Assembly (NCBI GenBank): GCA_024653775.1
Contig: JANLHZ010000061.1
Location: 1-36,372, forward strand
Direction of reading: 5' to 3'
Length of the DNA: 36,372 bases
Source: Planctomycetota bacterium
GTDB lineage: Bacteria > Planctomycetota > UBA8742 > JACQVU01 > JANLHZ01
The notes under the pieces are model-generated. The model ran no database searches, was not told where the DNA came from, and saw only the letters and a program-made list of their open reading frames with translations. How positions within the stretch are numbered: position 1 is the stretch's first letter; each line of letters opens with the position of its first letter. Shown here piece after piece: positions 30,563-36,372 of this stretch. A program made the position numbers and the translations under genes.

Positions 30563-32011
30563 TTGGCGATTACCGTCGAATGCCCGGATTGTGGAAATCG
30601 AAAAAACCTTGGCGACCACGTCATCGGCCTAAGGCTTCGGTGCAGGGTGTGCAGCGCGATCTTTTTCCACCAGTGGGGCAAGAATGTTCTTCTTGAACCG
30701 GGCGACGGAACCTCAGGTACGGGGATGGATCTCGCCCTCGATCCGGAATTTATGACGACGTCGGACGGGGTTATCGACGCCGTTTCCGACTCCGGTCTGT
30801 ACAGGATGGTCGCCGACGTCATCGACGTGCCCGCTGAAATGCCCGAGAACCCCACGGTTCCGGGATTCGTCGTCGGCGATCGCATAGGCGAAGGCGGAAT
30901 GGGAGTGGTTTTCAGGGCCGAGCGGGAGTCCGACGGCGCACCTTTCGCGGTGAAGTTTTTAAGTCTGGCGCTCGCGCGGAACAGAACCTACGTCCAGCGC
31001 TTTCTGCTCGAAGGCGAGTACGCGAAGAAACTGAACCATCCGAACATCGTAAGTTATCACGAGTTCGGGAGCCACGAAGGATTGTACTACATTGTAATGG
31101 AACTCGTCGAAGGCGATTCCGTGGCGAACGTTCTCGAACGGGAGGGACCATTCGACCTTAAGCGCACAATCGATCTGATGATCGGAGTGGGGGAGGGTCT
31201 GCTCCACGCGCACCAGCACGGCCTGATCCACCGCGATCTGAAACCGGACAACGTGCTGATCTCGCTCGATGGCGCGCCCAGGATCACCGACTTCGGGCTT
31301 GTCAAAGACTTGGGTGAGGTTTACGACCTCACCCGGAATTACATCCCTAGCGCGGGGCAGGTCGTGCGGCTCGAGCGGGTGTTCACCAAGAGGCTGAAGA
31401 AGCTTTTGCGGCAGAATCTCGATTCCAGCGGCGCTCCGGTGACTAAGGAAGAACTCGCGGAAATTCGCGCTGAAGTCGAGGAAATCGACGCGGAACCGTT
31501 TCTGGGCGAAGACGAAGACGACTACGAAGAGCGCGAAGCGAAACTTTCAAGCGCGTCGGACTCGTCGATCGTTCTCGGCACCGTGCCTTATATTTCTCCG
31601 GAACAGCTCGAAGGCAAGAGCCTCGATCCTCTTACGGACATCTACAGCTTCGGAGTGATGTTCTACCACTGCCTCACAGGCGAGTTTCCATTCGACGCCG
31701 AGGACTCAGAGGGCGTGCTTTTCAAAAAGCTCGTCGAAGAGCCGGCGGAGATCGAATCGTTCAATCCGGAACTGAAGCCCGCGAGTCTATTCGTCAAGCG
31801 ACTGATAGCCAGAAACCGGAGCCATCGGTATCCGTCGATGAAACTCGTGCTGGAAGACCTGCTGCGCCTTCGCGACGGCGCTCCGCTTCTATACTCGCTG
31901 CTTGCGTGCTACGACGCTGTGGTGGACGTTACGCTCGCTGGAATCGAAGACGTGCGCTACCAGCACGTGTACGACATCTTCGAGACGATCCTTCATCTCG
32001 TGCGGGCATAA
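30563..32011 (+). CDS. Hanks-type Ser/Thr kinase with N-terminal zinc ribbon and long activation-loop insertion
   Basis: 482 residues from TTG 30563, with AGGAG 7 bases upstream. The N-terminal zinc ribbon uses C7, C10, C27 and C30. The kinase domain (about 100-430) has G-loop GEGGMGVVF (109-117), K131 (FAVKF), E150, HRDLKPDN (223-230), DFG (243-245) and SPE (345-347), all intact, so it should be active. Between DFG and SPE there are about 100 residues instead of the usual 20-30. The extra part (about 252-335) is a basic helix (RLERVFTKRLKKLLRQ) followed by an acidic stretch (EPFLGEDEDDYEER). No transmembrane segment follows, so it is cytosolic. Its 3' end abuts a 99-bp palindrome. Targets are unknown. 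Confidence 0.92.
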   Translation: MAITVECPDCGNRKNLGDHVIGLRLRCRVCSAIFFHQWGKNVLLEPGDGTSGTGMDLALDPEFMTTSDGVIDAVSDSGLYRMVADVIDVPAEMPENPTVPGFVVGDRIGEGGMGVVFRAERESDGAPFAVKFLSLALARNRTYVQRFLLEGEYAKKLNHPNIVSYHEFGSHEGLYYIVMELVEGDSVANVLEREGPFDLKRTIDLMIGVGEGLLHAHQHGLIHRDLKPDNVLISLDGAPRITDFGLVKDLGEVYDLTRNYIPSAGQVVRLERVFTKRLKKLLRQNLDSSGAPVTKEELAEIRAEVEEIDAEPFLGEDEDDYEEREAKLSSASDSSIVLGTVPYISPEQLEGKSLDPLTDIYSFGVMFYHCLTGEFPFDAEDSEGVLFKKLVEEPAEIESFNPELKPASLFVKRLIARNRSHRYPSMKLVLEDLLRLRDGAPLLYSLLACYDAVVDVTLAGIEDVRYQHVYDIFETILHLVRA

Positions 32012-32012
32012 T

Positions 32013-32111
32013 AGTACATTATATTCGTGCCGTCTACGAATTTATAGTAATATTTTCTGCGGCATTCGTAATCGTACGAAAAATTCGTAGACGGCACGAA
32101 TATAATGTACT
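32013..32111. repeat. 99-bp element with 31-bp perfect inverted arms
   Basis: The arm at 32013-32043 (AGTACATTATATTCGTGCCG followed by TCTACGAATTT) is repeated perfectly in inverse at 32081-32111. The 37-base interior has its own 6-bp palindrome (TTCGTA 32065-32070, TACGAA 32075-32080). The element begins 2 bases after the kinase stop and ends 4 bases before the DUF4330 stop, filling the convergent gap. It is a candidate MITE-like or REP-type mobile repeat that may also act as a bidirectional terminator. A half-copy lies at 20219-20259. Confidence 0.88.
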
Positions 32112-32115
32112 GTTT

Positions 32116-32631
32116 TTATTCCGCATTCCGCCAGGCGTAAAGTGTCCCCTGGAACGAGCATTCCTTCCCCTCGAACACGAAAGCCGCGCCTTTCGCGGCG
32201 GGGGTCGCAGGCCTGCCGGTGAACGGTCCGATCAACGGATACTCCTTTCCCTCCGGAAACACTGCTTCCGCGCGCAGAGTTACGACGTACACTTTCGCCG
32301 GCAGATTATCGAAGTCCGGAAGCTCTCGGTCGAACAGTTCCGCCAGAGCCGTCTCGACCGGCGCCTTGACTATCCGTAGTCCGTGGGAGTCAGCCGCGTT
32401 CACCGGAGCGTCGCCAGGTTTCACCATCGCGGCGACCAGCGGGTCCTCGACGATCACGTCGAATTCGATCATCCTCCGCGGCCATTCGTGTGACAGCGGG
32501 CTTGGGACTATCTCGCCGCGAGTCCACCACGCGATGAACAGCGCGCCGAACGCAAGCAGGAAAAGCAGCGCCGACGCGTCGATGACGTTGATCGCTCCGA
32601 AAATTCTGCCTTTGTCGTCGAGTAGGGGCAT
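32116..32631 (-). CDS. DUF4330 family membrane-anchored protein
   Basis: A 171-residue protein opening with MPLLDDKGRIFGAINVIDAS, the typical DUF4330 start, followed by one transmembrane helix (about 19-37, LLFLLAFGALFIAWW). The remainder (about 50-171), presumably periplasmic, has alternating strands including IEFDVIVEDPLVAAMVKPGD and PAKVYVVTLRAEAVF. The function of the family is unknown to me. The ATG lies 4 bases after heptad repeats and has no Shine-Dalgarno. It lies downstream of the ECF transporter genes on the same strand across a repeat-rich gap of about 200 bases. Confidence 0.82.
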   Translation of the reverse strand: MPLLDDKGRIFGAINVIDASALLFLLAFGALFIAWWTRGEIVPSPLSHEWPRRMIEFDVIVEDPLVAAMVKPGDAPVNAADSHGLRIVKAPVETALAELFDRELPDFDNLPAKVYVVTLRAEAVFPEGKEYPLIGPFTGRPATPAAKGAAFVFEGKECSFQGTLYAWRNAE

Positions 32632-32635
32632 TAAC

Positions 32636-32656
32636 AGTAGTCAGTAGTCGTTAGTT
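32636..32656. repeat. heptad tandem repeat (AGTAGTC) upstream of DUF4330 start
   Basis: Two exact AGTAGTC units (32636-32642, 32643-32649) and a degenerate third (GTTAGTT), ending 4 bases upstream of the ATG on the minus strand. Same unit and orientation relative to the gene as at the GT4 start (6626-6660). Confidence 0.8.
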
Positions 32657-32739
32657 GCTATAAACTATCTCAAGTCTTCTGGCTCCGGCTGTGAATAACT
32701 GCTGGTGATACGTATAAGCAAGCGACATCGATAATTCGG

Positions 32740-32769
32740 AGCCGTCAAACGAGACGCTTGACGGCTTTT
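32740..32769. terminator. 9-bp hairpin in the ecfA-DUF4330 gap
   Basis: AGCCGTCAA (32740-32748), a 9-base loop and TTGACGGCT (32758-32766), with TTT following on the plus strand. The genes here run on the minus strand, where no U-run follows. It may be a weak or Rho-assisted terminator for the ECF operon, or a dispersed palindrome. Confidence 0.4.
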
Positions 32770-32811
32770 GCGGACATAGACGACCGCGGTCCCAGGTGCC
32801 TACGATAGTTT

Positions 32812-32846
32812 CTTAGTTGTTAGTTCATTCTTAATTCTTAACTCTC
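32812..32846. repeat. heptad repeats (TTAGTTG/AATTCTT types) overlapping the ecfA stop
   Basis: Units CTTAGTT, GTTAGTT, CATTCTT, AATTCTT and AACTCTC run with 7-base spacing and extend through the TAA stop (complement of 32838-32840) into the last codons of ecfA. Five units again, this time at a 3' boundary. Confidence 0.65.
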
Positions 32847-33602
32847 TTTGTCCTTTCCTGCGCATTTCGGGCAGCTCTGCATTCTCATCGGGAGTTCAAG
32901 CCCGCTTCTATGAAGAAGTTCGATGTCCGCTAAAATCTGCTCTGTAGCGCCGTCGGCCATCACGGCGCCTTTGTACATTACGATCGTGCGTTTGCAGACA
33001 TCGAGGATCATATCCAGGTCGTGGGACGCGATTATCTTCGTGTGCGTAAACCCGTGCAGCAGATCGATCAACAGCCCGCGAGTTCGCGGGTCGAGCGCCG
33101 CGGTTGGTTCGTCGAGCACTAGTATATCCGGAGACATCGAAAGGGCGGTTGCGATTGCCGCCGCGCGCTTCTCGCCTCCAGAAAGTCTGTAAGGCGGACG
33201 TTTCCGGATATGCAGCGCGTTCACCTTCGAGAGCGCCATTGCGACGCGCCTTTCGACCTCCTCAGCCGGGAGATTCATATTCAGCGGGCCGAACGCGACG
33301 TCCTCCTCCACCGTCGGCATGAAGAGCTGATCGTTCGGGTCTTGAAAAATCGTCCCGACTGCGCGTCGAATGTCGGGCAGAGTCTTTTTCGTCACCGGAA
33401 TCTCGCCTATGGCGACGAGTCCGGACTGCGCGATGATGCAGCCGGAAAGATGGCTGAGAAGCGTGCTCTTGCCCGCGCCGTTCGCGCCGACTATTCCGAC
33501 GGATTCCCCGTGCTCGATCCGAAACGTCACGCCAGCGAGCGCGGGAGTCCCGTCCGGATAGCGGTAAATGAGGTCCTTCACTTCGACGATATGATGGCTC
33601 AT
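32838..33602 (-). CDS. ecfA: ECF/CbiO-type ABC transporter ATPase
   Basis: 254 residues from ATG 33602, which overlaps the ecfT stop (ATGA). The longer frame to 33680 is rejected because translational coupling fits this start. Walker A GANGAGKS is at 39-46, Q-loop Q87 (TIFQDPNDQLF), signature LSGGE at 140-144, Walker B ILVLDEP at 160-166, D-loop AALDP and H194. TIFQDPNDQLF is typical of ECF and Co/Ni CbiO ATPases. The C-terminal tail has C244-PK-C247, a potential metal-binding pair. Only one ATPase gene is present, which suits the CbiMNQO-like metal (Ni/Co) type with a homodimer rather than the vitamin type with two. No substrate-binding component is encoded nearby. Confidence 0.92.
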   Translation of the reverse strand: MSHHIVEVKDLIYRYPDGTPALAGVTFRIEHGESVGIVGANGAGKSTLLSHLSGCIIAQSGLVAIGEIPVTKKTLPDIRRAVGTIFQDPNDQLFMPTVEEDVAFGPLNMNLPAEEVERRVAMALSKVNALHIRKRPPYRLSGGEKRAAAIATALSMSPDILVLDEPTAALDPRTRGLLIDLLHGFTHTKIIASHDLDMILDVCKRTIVMYKGAVMADGATEQILADIELLHRSGLELPMRMQSCPKCAGKDKES

Positions 33603-34411
33603 CGCTGCGTCTCCATCACGAGTTCGCCGAGCGTTCGGGAGACGTTTCCGAACCGTAGCGCCGCGAAGAAGCTGGCGCAAACGACAACGAACAAGGTATC
33701 GACCGGTTTCCAGCGCAGTTCCCGGTTCGTCCGCAACGTTCCGTCGAAACCCCGCGCGAGCATCGCCTGATGCAGTCGAAGTCCGCGGTCGTACGCGCGA
33801 ATCAGCAGATGCCCGGCGAGGGACGCGAAAACGGAGACTCCGGGATTTCGCGCGCCTCTTGATCTTAGGGAGTGCGCGCGGGCCATCCGGTACGCCTCAT
33901 CCGCGAGGATGAAAACGAATCTGTAAAGGAGAAGGAACTGAGTTACCAGCAGCCTCGGCGCGCCGAGTCCCGCGAGTCCGGCGCAGGTGCGAACGTAACC
34001 CGTGCATGCGAGCAGAACCAGCGCGCCGCTGACGCTGAGCGAGAATCTGAGAAGAATCGAAATGAAGCTGATCCAGCCCGAGGAAATCGAGATGGAACCG
34101 ACGACGATCATTTCCCGCGTGTCGAGCAGCGGATTGAAAATCCCGACCATCACCGCGAAAGGCGACGCGATCAGCAGGTACCGCGCCACCACTCCGAACG
34201 GCACAGCTCCGAGCGAGATCATAATGATCGGGTAAACGAAAAACGGAAGCAGATTCTCGATCTCGTACTTCGGATACGACACGACGGCGAGCACGAACAG
34301 CGCCGTCGCGATCAACATCGCGCGGGGATCGATGCGGTTTGCGATTCCGCCACGGGACGAAAGTCTGTCGAGCGCGTCGATGTCGCCTAAAACTGTGTTC
34401 AGCATCGCCAT
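33599..34411 (-). CDS. ecfT: ECF/CbiQ-type transmembrane coupling protein (T component)
   Basis: 270 residues with about five or six hydrophobic helices and the two coupling-helix motifs of T components: AHSLRSRG (about 178-185) and AMLARGFDG (about 215-223), the Ala-x-x-x-Arg-Gly pattern that docks into the ATPases. It begins 1 base inside the stop of the upstream metallopeptidase gene (TGATG) and overlaps ecfA by 4 bases, so the three are surely cotranslated. The N-terminus (LNTVLGDIDALDRLSSRGG) matches CbiQ-like proteins. The imported substrate is unknown; a transition metal is the best guess. Confidence 0.9.
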   Translation of the reverse strand: MAMLNTVLGDIDALDRLSSRGGIANRIDPRAMLIATALFVLAVVSYPKYEIENLLPFFVYPIIMISLGAVPFGVVARYLLIASPFAVMVGIFNPLLDTREMIVVGSISISSGWISFISILLRFSLSVSGALVLLACTGYVRTCAGLAGLGAPRLLVTQFLLLYRFVFILADEAYRMARAHSLRSRGARNPGVSVFASLAGHLLIRAYDRGLRLHQAMLARGFDGTLRTNRELRWKPVDTLFVVVCASFFAALRFGNVSRTLGELVMETQR

Positions 34412-35967
34412 CAGTCGTCCTCCCGACTGATGGCGAGCGTGGCTGTGACCTCCGCTTCGGAAAGGTGGCGCCGGAGCGTCCGCGCGGGAGTCTCCTGCCT
34501 CTCGGCCCTGAACAGTTCGCCCGGAAACCTTAGTCTCGCGCTTTCGATCGCGCTGGCGTTAAGATCGGTCGCGGCGACGAATCGAATCTCGCGCCTACCC
34601 TCGAACCGGATCAGAACCATCGTCACACCAGCCGCAGGACGGTAGAACGGATGCGATGGACTGTAGAAGTCGCTCCCGAACGGCTTTTTACCGAGGACGT
34701 AAACTCCGCGTTCGTCCGCGTAGCCTTCCTCGTCCGGAGTTTCGTGAAAGCGCCTGCCATAGTAGCCGAGGGAGGGATCGCGCTCCGAATGATGGACGCT
34801 CACGTTAGCGGAAGACGCGGGCGCGCCTCCGGACATTATTTCGAGCTTGACTGTCCCTGGAACGATCGTCAGGACCGATCCGTAGCGCGATCTGTCCGCG
34901 GGATGGAGCCGCGCGCCGGAGTTGAGCGCTAGCGCGTGCGCGGAATGGTTCGAGAGTCCCGCGCGATAGTCGTTCCCCATCAGACCGTTCACCCGTGGCG
35001 AGAAGATTTCGTCGTCGATCCCGATTTCGAATTCCTCGCGAATGGCGCGCGGAACTTCGCGCCCGAAGACGCGGAACGCGTAAAGATCGACGAGGCCGAG
35101 TCCGTGCCCAAGTTCGTGGAGCAGCGAGTAATCGATGCTCTGGACGCGCTCCGGGTCCGCGTAGCGACCGATCCACGATCTCGCGTGAATGTCCGATAGC
35201 CTGACGTCCGCGGGAAGCTCCATCCGAGGCAGGAAGTCCTTCGAAGCGAAAAGACGATGGAAGTCCCAGCGCACCTCCGCTTTCCGGTCCGCCTCGTAGC
35301 TCTCGAACTGTTCGTCGTCGCTTACGAAATTCACGTAATCGACGCGCAGAATCGAACGCTCGTTCGCTCGCGAATCGCTTGCTTCCCCGGACTCGCGGTA
35401 GAGTCGGTTCAGCTCTCGGACGTGAGCGTTCAGCCAGTCGTGAAACGACTTCGTCCCGATGGAGTTCTCCGCGCCCTCGATCGTCCGCGCGAAACTCCGG
35501 TGGACGTAGAACCCGGAGGAGCGAGCCTGTACGCTCGTCGCGATCTCGTTGTTTTCCTTGGTGAACTCCGCGATGAGGTTCTCCGAATCCACCGCCACCG
35601 AAATTTCCGTGTCGATCGCGCGCTCGTTCTCCGCACTCTTGCGATGCACGCGGAACGCGAATCTGATCACTGCTCCCGAAGCGAGGCCGTCCACGGGAAT
35701 GTGCTCGCGGATGCCGCCGTCCTCCTTGAATGTCACGCGGAACCTCTGATCGCAGTTCGCGCCCTGGTTCACGATCTCCGCGATGAACGTCGCGTCCGAC
35801 CTTTGTCCGTAGTCCGAATCCGGCCCCGCGTAATCCGTCAGCGGCGCGCGCCTCAGCATCCGCACCGCAAAGTCCGGCAGCGCTTCGCTCGCGGACGCGC
35901 CCTCTGCGAACGCGAACGAAACGAGCAGCGCGATCAGTATCGGCGTGGTTTTATCTTTTGCCGGCAT
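34411..35967 (-). CDS. secreted metzincin-like metallopeptidase with CARDB-like domain
   Basis: 518 residues from ATG 35967, which starts a signal peptide (MPAKDKTTPILIALLVSFAF, likely cleaved near ASA-SEA). The longer frame to 36087 is rejected. Residues about 28-150 look like a CARDB beta-sandwich (FIAEIVNQGANCDQRFRVTF; SGAVIRFAFRVHR). The catalytic site is H284-E285-x-x-H288-x-x-G291-x-x-D294 (HELGHGLGLVD) with a possible Met-turn at M330 (NGLMGND). That is a metzincin-type zinc site with Asp as third ligand, as in snapalysin. A beta-rich C-terminal region (about 360-518) includes a carboxypeptidase-regulatory-like strand set. It is the first gene of the unit with ecfT and ecfA, overlapping ecfT by one base. 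The functional link with the transporter is unknown. Confidence 0.85.
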   Translation of the reverse strand: MPAKDKTTPILIALLVSFAFAEGASASEALPDFAVRMLRRAPLTDYAGPDSDYGQRSDATFIAEIVNQGANCDQRFRVTFKEDGGIREHIPVDGLASGAVIRFAFRVHRKSAENERAIDTEISVAVDSENLIAEFTKENNEIATSVQARSSGFYVHRSFARTIEGAENSIGTKSFHDWLNAHVRELNRLYRESGEASDSRANERSILRVDYVNFVSDDEQFESYEADRKAEVRWDFHRLFASKDFLPRMELPADVRLSDIHARSWIGRYADPERVQSIDYSLLHELGHGLGLVDLYAFRVFGREVPRAIREEFEIGIDDEIFSPRVNGLMGNDYRAGLSNHSAHALALNSGARLHPADRSRYGSVLTIVPGTVKLEIMSGGAPASSANVSVHHSERDPSLGYYGRRFHETPDEEGYADERGVYVLGKKPFGSDFYSPSHPFYRPAAGVTMVLIRFEGRREIRFVAATDLNASAIESARLRFPGELFRAERQETPARTLRRHLSEAEVTATLAISREDD

Positions 35968-36234
35968 TCTGGAACCCGTTCCTCGAAAAACTCCGTAATC
36001 GCCCGATTCACAGAGCTTATGATAGCGCCGCGGAGGGAGAATTCGTAATTCGTTGTTCGTAAATCGCGGAGAACCTTCCTGCAGCATTTGAGGAGTTAAT
36101 AGTTGGTATTGCGGAATTGGGACAGAATTTTTCTGAAAACGTGCTTGAACTCATTGGATTGAATAGACCATAATCTATACACTTGCCATACAAAGCAAAT
36201 CTACAGAGATTCTCACCGTTCCTCGGAGTAATAT
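35968..36234. other. divergent gap between metallopeptidase and the edge lipoprotein gene
   Basis: 267 bases with no convincing gene, riboswitch or RNA. It contains heptads at 36041-36068 (ATTCGTA, ATTCGTT, GTTCGTA, AATCGCG) and an AT-rich half toward the lipoprotein gene. The minus-strand frame at 36017-36343 has no family features and runs opposite the better-supported lipoprotein start. Confidence 0.55.
36041..36068. repeat. heptad repeat (ATTCGTA type)
   Basis: Four degenerate 7-base units: ATTCGTA, ATTCGTT, GTTCGTA and AATCGCG. They lie 74 bases upstream of the metallopeptidase start, inside the rejected N-terminal extension of that frame. Confidence 0.6.
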
Positions 36235-36372
36235 ATGCGTAACTGGCTTTCCGTTTGCGGGGGGGGGGCCTATGCCTCGTTTTTCTCATATCTTGCGATT
36301 CGTCGGATGTAGTTAGATTCGCGAACGGGGCAAAGTCGGACACATCGGCTGATGAAGCGGCGATTGTTGCGG
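36235..36372 (+). CDS. partial lipoprotein gene with G10 tract shifting the frame in the signal peptide
   Basis: The ATG at 36235 is preceded by GGAG 7 bases upstream. The frame reads MRNWLSVC then hits ten consecutive G (36259-36268) and, as written, stops 17 codons after the run at a TAG (36310-36312). If the run were 8 or 11 G, the product would continue CLVFLISCDSSDVV..., with LISC as a perfect lipobox and an open frame to the window edge. So either the tract is phase-variable, the gene is off in this sequence, or the base count is wrong. The mature part begins DSSDVVRFANGAKSDTSADE; too little is present to name a family. Confidence 0.65.

Noticed and set aside
36017-36343. 108-codon minus-strand ORF at the right edge
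   Set aside because: It includes translated heptads and the C10 tract, has no domain, and opposes the lipoprotein start that has a Shine-Dalgarno and lipobox.

Overview
The window comes from an uncultured, GC-rich, Gram-negative-type bacterium. Two proteins have convincing lipoprotein signals (an HtrA protease and a partial gene at the right edge), and one has an outer-membrane-style beta-rich body ending in Phe. A giant FliD implies a flagellum. The mix of a VIT/vWA protein, a Hanks kinase with a zinc ribbon, a class III cyclase, an M61 peptidase with PDZ, HD-GYP, DUF4330 and many dispersed short palindromes resembles Planctomycetota/PVC or related deep candidate phyla. No rRNA or tRNA gene is present, so the phylum is inference only.

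Layout. 1-3.3 kb (minus): truncated PIN toxin with Phd/YefM antitoxin, HD-GYP protein, HtrA-type lipoprotein protease. 3.6-9.1 kb: M61 peptidase with PDZ (+), GT4 glycosyltransferase and large VIT/vWA protein (-). 9.3-11.3 kb (+): lower-GC restriction-modification module (BglII-like endonuclease, MT-A70 methyltransferase, small conserved-looking protein). 11.3-13.4 kb (+): MacB/FtsX-type permease and HicAB. 13.4-18.4 kb (-): GltS symporter, AT-rich HEPN-like orphan, CysRS, HEPN and MNT proteins. 18.5-25.6 kb: secreted 5'-nucleotidase-like phosphoesterase (+), Ser-rich envelope protein and 1330-aa FliD (-). 25.9-32.0 kb: AMMECR1 protein (+), AAA/DUF4143 ATPase and Cache-HAMP-cyclase (-), zinc-ribbon kinase (+). 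32.1-36.0 kb (-): DUF4330 protein, and a translationally coupled ECF T and A pair with a secreted metzincin-like peptidase. The right edge holds the start of a lipoprotein gene whose signal peptide is interrupted by a G10 tract.

How the genes fit together. The core content is envelope and signalling: secreted proteases, a cyclase and a kinase divergently placed, HD-GYP turnover of cyclic dinucleotides, and transporters. Several defence or toxin-antitoxin modules are interspersed.

The least conventional feature is the non-coding content. Nearly every gap carries degenerate 7-bp or 9-bp tandem repeats, or palindromes. Three minus-strand genes (GT4, gltS, DUF4330) have a heptad array touching or within a few bases of the start codon where a Shine-Dalgarno would be expected. 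One 99-bp element with 31-bp perfect inverted arms fills the gap between two convergent genes, and a related fragment lies 12 kb away. Another palindrome is translated in frame inside the M61 peptidase. All coordinates, motifs and family calls were read by eye; no database search was run.
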